Part shown: in pieces, positions 31,306 through 41,724 of the stretch
How positions within the stretch are numbered: position 1 is the stretch's first letter
Layout of the letters: the number at the start of each line of letters is the position of its first letter
Assembly: GCA_029215795.1 (NCBI GenBank)
Contig: JARDYH010000005.1
Span: forward strand, 161,039,814 to 161,103,813
DNA from: Anniella stebbinsi
Taxonomy: Eukaryota > Chordata > Lepidosauria > Squamata > Anniellidae
Length of the DNA stretch: 64,000 nt
Direction: 5' to 3'
Translations under genes and position numbers: made by a program
The notes under the pieces: model-generated
The model's input: only the letters and a program-made list of their open reading frames with translations
The model's database searches: none
Told to the model about the DNA's origin: nothing

Positions 31306-32044
31306 GGGACGTACTAAAACAAAGGACAGTACTTGCCCATAGAGAAACCATACCTGCCCATACTTGCCCATAGGGATCCATTGCATAGCGCTTGCCCATA
31401 GGGATTCATTGCATAGCACTTTCCCATTGAGAAACCATACTTGCCCATAGGGATTCATTGCATAGCACTTTTCCATAGAGAAACGGCGAATGGTGCAAAA
31501 GCTGGAATGGAACCGAACGGGCCGGAACGACCCCTTAATATTAAAAAAACCACACCAAAAACAGTGGCATATGTTAGAAACACTTGAAAACAATATTTTA
31601 GGACTGAAACCATTGCAATATTATATTATTATTAACCTCATAACTCCCAGAACAACATCCGGAACAGAATGGATGGCCCGGAACAGCCGCTTCTGAATGA
31701 CTGAAACCAACCAAACTCAACTGTCACACATTACTAGGTGGGACAGATACAATACACCACAAAACAGCCACAAAAACCATGTTCCGGTGCCTGTATCAGG
31801 CCATAGTCCATATTGCGCAAAACAGGCCGGAACGGCAGCTTCCAAGTAAGCCAACTCAACCAAACTCACCACTCACACATTACTAGATGGGACAGATAGA
31901 ATACGCCACAAAACAGCCACGAAAACTATGTTCTGATGCCCGTTCCGTGCTATAGTCCATATTGCGCAAAGCAGGCCAGAACGGCATCTTCCAAGTGAGG
32001 TAAGTCAAATGAATTCAACAGTCACATGTTACTTGGTTGGACAG

Positions 32045-33415
32045 AAAATAATAATAATAATAATAATAATTTTATTTCTTACCTGCCTCTCCATCTGGAT
32101 TGAGCCAGGAAACAACAGTAAATATAAAATATGATAAAGTACATAAAACTGATTGAAACCGTGGCACACATTATTAAAATATCAATAAAACATCATTTAA
32201 AAAATCCTAAAATCATTCTAAAATTCCACTGGATATGCCTGCCTGAAGAGACCAGTCTTTATAGCTTTCATAAGTTCTAAAAGACGGTTAAGTTGACAAG
32301 TCTCCTCCAGCAGGTCATTCCTCAGTCTGGGAGTGGCAGAAGAAAAGGTCCCCTGGGTAACGGCTGTCAGCCTAGTGTTGCATAAATTATGCTGTTCCCA
32401 AGTGTGCCAAAGTCCAAATATGAAACACTTGACAAAAGACCTCCTGAAGCTTTGGAAACTAATTTATTATTCTGCGCAGAATAGGTGACCTCCGGACGCT
32501 AACGCTGCTTTCCAGAGTCACACCACACCAAGGTTCAAACAATGCTCTTATACTCCAAAAGTTACACTGGCATCAGCCCTCATCCCATTGGTTTATAGCC
32601 CTAGTGACATCATTTGGCCAACTCTATTTTACTCTCGAGTAGTCCCGAGTAGTGGCCAGGTGTGGCGTTGCATTGCCATGTGCTATTTTACTTGTACCCA
32701 GAGATGCTTTGCAACGTCCCTCTACTTCTATCATTCTCTTATATGGTCGTTTTGTCCCTCTCCAGGTGTGCCACGGTCACATCTGGATGAGTCACACCCC
32801 TGGTTCTTCTAAGTCAAGTAGCCTATGTGTGTCTCTGACTGTGTACAATGGAGTCTGACCTGGAGAAGAAGGAGCAATGGCAATATTGACAAGCTCCTAG
32901 TTCTTGCACCACCAAATGTATTGCAAGCAGCTTGACTTTTGCAGAAATGGATACAAAGGACAGGCAGTGGGGAATGGGGCTTTGGGGTGCTGTGTGTGGA
33001 CGGTTTGGGTGAGCGTGTCAGCAAACACATGTAGGATGCATGTAAGATGCGTGTAAGATGCGTGTCAGAGGAAATGGACGTGTTTTGGGATGGAAATCAT
33101 AGATCTGTTCAGATTTTTATAACACTAGTGTTGGCCTACTGTAGTAAGTTCTTCCCAGATGACCTGAGCATGCGGGGCGGATTGTATGGGAGAAGGTGAT
33201 CCCGCAGGTAACCTGGACCCAAACCATGTAGGGCTTGAAAGGTAATAACCAACACTTTGTACTTCACCCGGAAACCAATTGGCAGCCAGTGGAGCGATTT
33301 TAAAGCTGGTGTAATATGGTCACCCCTAGGTGTATCGGTGACCAACCTGGCTGCCATATTTTGAACTAGTTGAAGTTTCCAGACTAGGCACAAAGGTAGC
33401 CCTATATACAGAATA
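32045..33415 (-). mobile_element. L2/CR1-group LINE 3' part, split by a solo LTR
   Basis: 32045-32375 and 33129-33415 together match the 3' end of the LINE at 22716-24787, with (ATT)n tail at 32048-32070. The distal part encodes a broken ORF2 C-terminus (reverse strand 33519-33136: HITPALKSLHWLPIGFRVKYK). It lies in the loop of the foldback element. Confidence 0.8.
32376..33124. mobile_element. Solo LTR, 749 bp
   Basis: Begins TGTTGCATAA, ends TTTTTATAACA, with 4-bp target duplication CTAG (32372-32375 and 33125-33128). The uninterrupted target is seen in the sister LINE near 23034 ('agcctagtcttggcc'), which confirms both ends. TG..CA ends and a 4-bp duplication suit an LTR retrotransposon or endogenous retrovirus. 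Family and coding strand not determined; no internal region remains. Confidence 0.65.
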
Positions 33416-33739
33416 ATGGTATTTAACAATTTTGTAACAACCTTGTGGGATAGGTTAGGCTGAGAGAGGTGATGGCCACAGGTCATTGGAAGCTTCATGA
33501 TGGAATAGGTCCTACCCATTCTAGTCTGATATTTTGAGTGCTACACCACACCACACCACAACAATGGGCTTCGGTATGAAACTGTCTTTGCAGATCTTCA
33601 TTCTGGATTCTGTGAAAGTTTGTTAGCTCTTCCATTTAGAACACTGAAAGTGGTTTGTTCGATTGCCTTCACTCACACAGAACTTGCCATCCTGGGCTAT
33701 TTCTCAAATGAGTTTCTACCTCATTTTGTTCACCCATGA
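33416..33739. other. Loop remainder of the foldback element
   Basis: Contains a decayed SINE-like piece (about 33425-33535: 'ttgtgggataggttaggctg', 'gtgctacaccaca') and unassigned sequence. Confidence 0.4.
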
Positions 33740-34618
33740 TCTGCTTTTCCAGGTTATTTTGCACAATATGAACCACGGCCCACAACGAGCATTGGAACGT
33801 GGTTTTCGTGGCTGTTTCCTGGCTTATTCTATCTGTCCCACCTAGTAATGTGTGAGTGGTGAGTTTGGTTCAGTTGGCTCACTTGGAAGCTGCCTTTCCG
33901 GCCTGTTTTGCGCAATATGAACTATGGCCCGATACGGGCACCGGAACATGGTTTTTGTGGCTGTTTTGTAGTGTATTGTATCTGTCCCACCTAGTAATGT
34001 GTGACAGTTGAGTTTGGTTGGTTTCAGTTATTCAGAAGCGGCCGTTCTGGGCCATCCATTCTGTTCCGGATGTTGTTCTGGAAGTTATGAGGTTAATAAT
34101 AATATAATATTGCAATGGTTTCAGTCCTAAAATATTGTTTTCAAGTGTTTCTAACATATGCCACTGTTTTTGGTGTGGTTTTTTTAATATTAAGGGGTCG
34201 TTCCGGCCCGTTCCGTTCCATTCCGGCTTTTGCACCATTCGCTGTTTCTCTATGGAAAAGTGCTATGCAATGAATCCCTATGGGCAAGTATGTTTTCTCT
34301 ATTGGAAAGTGCTATGCAATGAATCCCTATGGGCAAGTATGTTTTTTCTATGGGAAAGTGCTATGCAATGAATCCCTATGGGCAAGTATTTTTTCTCTAT
34401 GGGAAATTGCTATGCAATGAATCCCTATGGGCAAGCGCTATGCAATGGATCCCTATGGGCAAGTACGGTTTCTCTATGGGCAGGTATGGTTTCTCTATGG
34501 GCAAGTACTGTCCTTTGTTTTAGTATGTCCCAGTTTTGACTGAAACTTAGAATGGATTCACAGCCCACTGAAATTGGAGCCACCAGCCTCCATTCCAGAG
34601 CTGGAATTCTGCGATTGG

Positions 34619-35403
34619 TAGGGTGACCAGATAAAATCCAGGTCAGGGCTCATGGGACTTTAACAGTTGTAGAGAAAAGGGAATTGGGACCACAATACCT
34701 GATGGAACGCCTTTCCCGACATGAACCTACCCGAACACTACGTTCAACATCTAAGGCCCTCCTCCGAGTGCCTCCTCCGAGGGAAGCTTGGAGGTCGGCA
34801 ACAAGAGAGAGGGCCTTCTCTGTGGTGGCTCCCCAATTGTGGAACGATCTCCCCGACGAGGCCCGCCTGGCGCCAACATTGTTATCTTTTCGGCGCCAGG
34901 TCAAGACTTTCCTCTTCTCTCAGGCATTTGGCAATATCTGAGGAGCCTGGGTTTGTTTTGTTTTGTTTTTTGTAGTTTTTTGAAGTGTTGAAGTGGTTTT
35001 TAAATGTACAGATTGTGTGTATGTTGTATGTTTTTGCTGTTTTAATTTTTGTATATTGTTTTTAATTGTTTTTAATCCTATGTAAACCGCCCAGAGAGCT
35101 TCGGCTATGGGGCGGTATACAAATGTAATAAATAAATAAATAAATAAATTTCAGCCAGTGTCATTTGTATGCAATTAGTTGCTGGTGAAATTCCCTCTTC
35201 ATCACAACAATTAAAGTTGCAGGGGCCCTGCCTTCTTTTGTATATGGTCACTCTAGTGTAGTGCCTGCAACTGTAACTGTTGTGATGAAGGGGGAATTTC
35301 ACCAGCAACTAATTGCATACAAATGACACTGGCTGAAATTCCCTTTTCTCTACAACTGTTAAAGTTACATGAGCCCTGACCTGGATTTTATCTGGTCACC
35401 CTA
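34619..35403. mobile_element. TAGGGTGACCAGATA-family MITE, split by a LINE
   Basis: Flanked by GCGATTGG (34611-34618) and ATGATTGG (35404-35411). The paralogous block at 11203-11210 has the empty site ACGATTGT, which proves the insertion and an 8-bp duplication. Confidence 0.9.
34686..35146 (+). mobile_element. 5'-truncated L2/CR1-group LINE inside the MITE
   Basis: The short frame 34684-34941 encodes the LINE C-terminus (RTLRSTSKALL, RAFSVVAPQLWNDLP, FRRQVKTFLFSQAF), followed by a 3' untranslated tail with 'cccagagagcttcggctatg' and (AATA)n. AATT is present on both sides as a short target duplication. Confidence 0.85.
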
Positions 35404-35640
35404 ATGATTGGGCCACCTGAAATTCTGTATTACATCCTAACCCTGGTCTTAAACATTTATAAAGCACCAAATATTTTCTAAGCATTGTAGTGCAAATAAT
35501 GAAAGAGAAGACAGTCTCTGCCGGCAGGCTCACAATCTAATAGACATGGTACACAAGGAAAAAGGAATGGGGAGGGAAAAGGAGAGGAGAGCAAGCATTG
35601 GAACAGCCATGGATGGGGCCAGGTTGGTCATCTCCCCTGC
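35404..35640 (-). repeat. Duplicate of promoter part C (11.2-11.4 kb)
   Basis: 'aagcaccaaatatttt', 'gacagtctctgccggcagg' and 'cacaatctaatagaca' match 11.27-11.35 kb. The shared sequence is itself an old dispersed repeat tail. Confidence 0.75.
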
Positions 35641-35900
35641 CGTGATGTTCAGCCTTGGAGGCGAGGTCTACTGGGGGCCACCCACCTCCAAGCCAATCCC
35701 AAGGCAACCATCTTCCATGGCCATAAAAATGCATGGTTACCAGCTGGCCAGAATGTGATTAACAGATACTAGATGCCAGGAAAGAAATAACAACCTCAGG
35801 GGTTGGATCCAGAATCTGCTTTCTGTGAGAGCGATATTCTATTGCACATGATCTTTATGCTCAATTTTGGGGGCTTCACCCTCTCCCCCCTCCAAGGTCA
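35641..35900. other. No gene or repeat recognised
   Basis: Only short chance frames. Confidence 0.35.
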
Positions 35901-37080
35901 TCTCAGTCAGTCAGTCATGTTTATTGCTTTTGGCCAATGGCCTTTGCATAAAACAAACAACAACAAACAGTACAATCACCAAAAATAATAATAAATAATA
36001 ATAACATTAAAATACATACACAAAGGTTATTCATAATGTACATAGACATAATGCACGTAGTACATAATATACAAAATTTTAAAATATAGACTGGTATGTC
36101 ATAGGTGATCTGTCAGTGATTTAATATAAATCGGACATGGACAAATGCAATAATCTCCTTTACAATTAGTGGTGTTAGAAAGGACCATTCAGGTTGACCA
36201 TTCAGTCTGCAAAAGGACAACACAATCTGGAAGTTGAAAGTAGGTTTCTTTATTGCAAAGACATTCTTGCAAGAAAGGGTGAGCTTAGGCACACACCCTG
36301 CATTGAAATCACAAGTCCATTATTCCCTGTGTGGAACCTATAGGAGACGCCTAATTAAACTACTAAATTCCCCGCCCCTGTTTACATATCCTCTTACCCA
36401 CATTTCTGCGCCCCCACTCATGTTTGTTAAAGCAAGCTGTTTCCTTTGTTTCTGCAAGCAGTCATGGTCACTGTCATGGTCTAATTGCCAAAGCTATTTT
36501 TCTACTGGTTCCATGCTATCACGAGCCTAGTTTTGACCACATCTACTAGCGAGGTTTCTCTACAAGAATAGCTCCAGAACAGTTTCGGTTGTGCTGTCCT
36601 TCATGGTCCAAAGGTCACACACCTGTCAAGTTTTAGACTGTTCCATTGCCACTCTGTTCCTATCTTAGCAATGCTTTTTGCTGTTTGATTAATATGTGCC
36701 TTAGCATTTTATATGTGCCTCTTGGATTAATTAACTATTGCTCCTTGGATTAATAAATGCTTAGCCCTGCTTGTTGCTTTTGAAAAAGCAACATTATTAT
36801 CTTTCCTACAGTGGCTATCTCTGTTATGTATTTATTTCTAATCTTTCTGGCAGCTGTGACAAACAGAGCTACATGCCAAGTCACATATTTATCCACGTCC
36901 ACTAGGAAGTAAAATATCACTTCCAGTGGGCTCTGGCAAAAGTAGTTTCCAATTAAGGGTGCCACAAATTGTTCCCTTGGGTCATTGTATAGGGGACAGT
37001 AAAGAATATACTGCAGTGGCAGTATTGCAGCCAATGAGCTTTTTCCGAGGCGCGATTATTGCTAATTTGAAACTTTTCCC
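35900..37080 (-). mobile_element. LINE 3' region, split by a solo LTR
   Basis: 35900-36172 is an AT-rich 3' region ('ttattgcttttggccaatgg'). 37034-36811 encodes a LINE ORF C-terminus on the reverse strand (LYCPLYNDPREQFVAPL, FYFLVDVDKYVTWHVALFVTAARKIRNKY), a pattern common after the reverse transcriptase of reptile non-LTR elements. The clade is uncertain. Confidence 0.6.
36173..36810 (+). mobile_element. Solo LTR, 638 bp
   Basis: Starts TGTTAGAAAG and ends CTTTCCTACA, so the termini are inverted repeats (TGTTAGAAAG versus TGTAGGAAAG). 4-bp target duplication GTGG (36169-36172 and 36811-36814). An AATAAA at about 36752 near the right end suggests + orientation. Probably an endogenous retrovirus or related LTR element; the internal part was lost by LTR recombination. 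Confidence 0.7.
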
Positions 37081-38699
37081 AAGGTCATCTCATTCAGCAG
37101 GGTCTCCTGACTGTGTGTAGCATTTTCAGGGGTCTCAAGAGGCTTCTGTGGGAAGGAGGGGCTCTGAAGGTCCACTTCCACCAATTCAATCCAGATTAAA
37201 TCTGGATCCAGAGAGCTTTGGCTATTGGGTGGTATAAAAAACAATAATATAAAATAAAAATCCAAGCCCATGTGTTTAGTGCTGTAATTATTATTTCTCT
37301 ACTTTATATATGATGTCTTGCAAAAAGGATAGCCCCTTTTCTGGAGGATGGTACTTTGCACATGCTCATAGGTATTCTGCCCCCCCCTTTTTTAAAGCTG
37401 CTTCTTATCAAAGGCGAATGTCATTTTGTGTGTGGACCTGCTCAAAAACACTGGCTGAATTTGAACAACACAATAGTCAATGGTGGGGTAATAATCAACT
37501 TTACAGTTGTTCATCTAGGGGGTACTCCCCACACAACATGGTAATAAATAATCAACTGTGGTGTGGATTAGGATCAGCACTGAGTTGACTATGGCAGCAT
37601 GCGGACGACACGATAGTCAACACAACTGACGATTGTTCCCCCCCCCTCCCAGTTGCTTATTGTGTCGTCCGAATTCAGCCACTATGTCCTTAGTTCCATT
37701 TTGTCTAAACAGAAGCTAGTTTCCTTAGAAACCAACTCTGCATAATCCTCCCACCCGTGTGGTTAGATATCAGCACCAGTTTATGGAGGTTCTAAAGACA
37801 GGAGATGATTTACATTCCTGGAAAATTCATAAGGAGGCAATGACCCATTTGGAAGATATTGTAAACCCTATTCAGGAAGGCATAAAGTTTTAAAAGGAGG
37901 GTTTGACCCATTTTGAAGAAATTAAAAATCCTATTTAGGAAGGAGTGTCCATTCTCCCATGGGTGACAGAGTTGAATACTACTACTCAATCACTGATGAA
38001 ATGTTGAAACGGATTGCACAATTCCGGAGTCACCGTTTGTTATCTGTCTATTGCTTGCTGTTATTGTAGAGCCAATTGAGCAAACATATATATTTGTACA
38101 TGAGATTTTATTAATTCTTGTATGTTAAAATATTCATTACTGTGGATGTACAATTTCATTGAGTAGGTTTTTGCTCATTGTTAAGCTCAGATGAGCCAAT
38201 AATACATTGCTTGATATTTGTATGAAATATTTCTGCCATGAGTAGTGTAGTAATTGCCATTACCCTCTTGTCCTGTTTTGGTTGTTTTATGCTTGTGAGG
38301 GCTCCTCTCTTTGTTTGTTGATGTGGGTGAAGGGCATAGACATGCCTGTGTATGCATTTGGGTTATATTTCTGAATGGAATGTTAAATCCAAAAATCATA
38401 GTTTTTTTTTTAAATGACAAGCAAAAGATCCCTTTTCTAGAGCAGGGCACTCTGCACATGCTCAGTGGCACTGCCATTAGAAGTGTTTTCTAAAGCTTCC
38501 TCCCATCACAAGGGAATTTAAAATTGCTTGGACTGGGAGACTTTTGCCCCCCTCTAACCTTTTTTCTCAGTCCAAATGAATGGAGAAATTGCTCCATTCA
38601 TTTTCATGGGGATGAGGATAGAAAGAGAAAAAAAGAGCTAGAGAGAGAGAGAGAGAGAGAGAGGAACCAGAGAGACAGATGAAATGAAGGAAGTAAAGG
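37081..38699. other. Unassigned sequence
   Basis: A LINE tail scrap lies at about 37205-37260 ('agagagctttggctattggg'), and a (GA)n run at 38638-38664. Two blocks around 37800-37930 ('cattttgaagaaatt...aggaagg') form a weak local duplication. No convincing gene. Confidence 0.4.
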
Positions 38700-39245
38700 G
38701 CAACTAACATGATCAAGGGGCTGGAACATTTCCCATATGAGGGAAGGTTACAACAACAGCTGGGATTATTTAGCTTGGAAAAAAGGAAGCTGAGACATGA
38801 TAGATGTGTACAAAATTATGCATGCTGTGGAGAATATGGATAGGGAGACATTTTTCTCCCTCTCCCATAATACTAGAAAACAATGTGGTCATCCCGAGAA
38901 GCGGATTGATGGGAGATTCAGAACAGATAAAAGGAAGGACTTCTTCACACATAGCATATAAACTATGGAATTCACTACCACAAAATGTAGTGATGGCCAC
39001 CAATTTGGATGGCTTTAAAAGGGGATTGGATAAATTCCTGGAGAAGGCTATCAATGGCTACTAGTCCTGATAGCTAAATGCAACCTCCTGTATCAGAGAC
39101 AGTAAGCCTATCTACACCAGTTGCTGGGGAACATGGGCGTGAGTGTGCTGTTGCACTCATGTCCTGCTTGTGGGCTGTTTGGCCACTGTGTGAACAGAAT
39201 GTTGGATTAGTTGAACCCTTGGTCTGATCCAGCAGGGCTCTTCTT
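38700..39245 (+). mobile_element. CR1-type LINE 3' fragment, longest copy
   Basis: Carries a short C-terminal ORF (38804-39064) with AYKLWNSLPQNVVMATNLDG and FKRGLDKFLEKAI, followed by the 3' region 'ctagtcctgatagctaaatg' and 'ctgatccagcagggctcttc'. Other copies in the window are pieces of this. Confidence 0.75.
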
Positions 39246-39449
39246 ATTTTATTATGAATTTGCCACTTCAGCTGAAAGAGTTCCCTGCCTGTGTTACAGC
39301 TTCTAATATCTTGGAAGAGGACATTGCTGGTTGGCAAGCAGGGGTGCAGCTAGGGCTGGGCTCCTGAGCCAAAGTCCAAGACAACCACAGTGGCCACCAA
39401 ATGTCCTCCTAGAGAATGACAGGTGACAGAGGGTAAGTGGCAAACAGGA

Positions 39450-39735
39450 GCAGCCTGGAAGACCCCCAGAGGGTGCAGAATGAGCTGAGGCTTCTGGGAG
39501 TTCAGAACAAGGAAATAAAGGTTTGTTTTTCCCTGGCTAGGCATAAATTCATTGAGGATTCTGAATGCTTGCAGGAAAATGCCACTCTGAAAATAATCTG
39601 CAAGGAAATTATCTTGAGGTTTGCAGCTGGCAAAGGAGGGAATGTGATCAGTTATGCATGATGAGAAAAAGAATGCAGTCAAGTATTACAGAGGGGCAGT
39701 CTATATGTGGGATATATGTGGGAAAAGCCCCGCAA
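39450..39735 (+). pseudogene. Broken copy of the tandem-repeat protein, locus 3
   Basis: Encodes the helical linker and the first part of one unit, closest to locus 2: Q-R-V-Q-N-E-L-R-L-L-G, an LARHKF helix, L-Q-E-N-A, I-I-C-K-E-I-I-L-R-F and a GKGGN turn in place of SG-x-GE. A 1-base frameshift near 39650 then moves the reading to the next frame, where D-E-K-K-N-A-V-K-Y-Y continues the similarity for a short stretch. There is no start region or first unit upstream; the sequence before 39440 is unrelated. A truncated, frameshifted duplicate, opposite in strand to the intact copies. Confidence 0.65.
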
Positions 39736-41194
39736 TGGCTGCAGATCTGCATTGCATCAGTTATACGAGACAGCAGCAGCTTCACAGCCACTGTGGGGCT
39801 TTCCTGCAAAGCTGCGCATTGAAAATGTCTGGGACTTAACCCAACTTTTTAAATGAGAGCAAGGTCAGTACAGCTCTTCTGCTGTCTGTGTCACTCTGGA
39901 GACAATCTGGGGGCTGTCCCCGGTAGAAGGTGAGCGGTGATTCGTCACCTTCCACCAAGAAAAGGGTACGATGGCTCCGGTACCTGGATGGTCACCTGAA
40001 ACCCCACGCTCCCTCCTTGGCATCGGGATTACTCGATGGAAGAGGAAAACTGTGAGGTTTCTGATGGAGGCAGCACCAAGTTGGCACCGTGAAGACAGCT
40101 CCCATAGTAAACTGGGAAAAGTCTGGATCTACATTGGAAGGTTGATTTTTCTCCCAAGCCCGAAGGCAGACTTCCCTCCCCCATCCCTCTTGTGGCTCAC
40201 TCAAGAACTTACTGAACTTAAAATGTTGGATGGAGATTGTGCTTTCTTTTTTTATGTTGTTTTGAAATAAACCAAAGAACACAGTTGCTGCCATTTTAAG
40301 TGCCTTTTAATTCCAATTGCAACAAACCTAACTAGTCACAGGCAATCCTCCTCGCCCCGCCAACAGTTTTCCCCAACATGGTACCCTGGACAACAGGCCT
40401 CAACATTCTTGACTATTGGACACGCTGGTTGGGGCTTAAGTCAAAAGCATCCTGAGGCCACCAGGCTGGGAAACATCAATTGCAACATGACCAATATACT
40501 GACCCTCCCTCAACCCCCACAACAGTTTGACAACTCTTATGTATGTATATATGAGATAGAGGGCAAGTAGAATGAATTATGAGCAATGTACACATATATA
40601 TTTTAATGCAAATATACCACTTCTAAAAACAAAGCAAAGCACGACTTTATATATTTATTATTTTTAAAGCTTTGATCCTGCTTTTAAACATGAGCTTTCT
40701 TAAAAAGAAGAAAATCAAATCAAACGTGGCATCACAACAAGGAGCACAAAAATACCTTCACAATCAGTTCAGGCAACACAGTGGGACTTTTCAAACTTCC
40801 AGATTGTGTTGTTAACCTGTTAAATGCCTGGGTGGATACAAAAGTCCCCAGCAGACACCTAAAGATAGGCTCCAGGTAAGCAGCTCTTTGGAAGAGCATT
40901 CCATAGTCAGAGTTGGGGCTACTGCAAAAGTCTTTGGTCTGGTTGGCCATCCACCAAATCTCTGATGGCAGGGGCGCTCAGAGAAGATCCACTGATCCAG
41001 ATCTGAATTTGGAGGTGGCAAATTATGGCAGGTGTTTTTAGTAGTCTTGGGGGCCTGCAATGCCTGAAAACTTTTGGGACTGAAGGGAGCGCTTACCATG
41101 CTGTATTACTTTTCTTTTCTTTTCCTTTCACCTTGCACCAGTTTAAAAACACAGCTGGCAGCATTTAAACTAGTGGGAAAAGTAAATGTATCCA
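39736..41194. other. Unassigned sequence
   Basis: The first part may be 3' flank of broken locus 3; an AATAAA occurs at 40266. The plus frame 39971-40270 has no recognisable features. Confidence 0.35.
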
Positions 41195-41340
41195 TTTGTT
41201 CATTACATTTCTATACCGCCCAATAGCCAAGGCTCTCTGGGCAGTTCACAACAATTAAAATTGTAAAATGCAATATGATAAAACATAATATAAAACTTCA
41301 AAAAGTTTAAAATTACTACGTAAGAACAGAAGTAAAACCC
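41195..41340 (-). mobile_element. LINE 3' tail, reverse orientation
   Basis: Reverse complement reads 'gaactgcccagagagccttg' and 'gctattgggcggtatagaaa', as in 18420-18615. Confidence 0.7.
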
Positions 41341-41724
41341 AGCAGCAGGGAAGAGATTTAAAAATTCAGCAAGGGAACAATGCTATGGCCCCTAGACAGC
41401 ATCTGGGAGGCCATAGCATAGTTTGGATTCCCGGATCCGAACTCCTTGCCTCTTCCCCTCGCAGCTGGTGCATACAGCATTGCACCAACTGCCTCTCCGA
41501 GTTTGCAACAGGGGGCATCCTGGTAGGCAGGGACCAGAGGGGCTGTGATACAAGTTATCACAAGGCGTCTCCAGACTTCTTTGCTCCCCCTTTGAAGCAC
41601 CCCAGCTAGATGGGCAAAAAGGCCTGTCTAGCAAAAATGCAGAGGATGGGGAGGCAAAGATCAGAATTAATCTTGTATTCCTTGTGTCCACCCATTATGT
41701 TATGTATATATTGGAGAAGTTTGG

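Larger units (their letters stand above)
31306..34531. mobile_element. Foldback-type DNA element with long, repeat-filled inverted arms
   Basis: Left arm 31306 to about 32040, right arm about 33740 to 34531, reverse complements of each other over roughly 735-790 bp. From the ends inward: terminus GGGACGTACTAAAAC / GTTTTAGTATGTCCC; a tandem array of ~28- and ~21-bp subunits beginning CTATGGG; a unique stretch with 'ggcccgttccgttccattcc'; then tandem copies of a ~155-bp unit ('ttgcgcaatatga', 'ctatctgtcccacctagtaa'). The original 9-bp target duplication TGTGGAAGT is preserved around the related terminus at 30547 and, inverted, at 31297-31305. The centre now holds a LINE and a solo LTR. No transposase is visible. 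Drosophila FB and Galileo elements share this plan; kinship is inferred from structure only. Confidence 0.7.
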
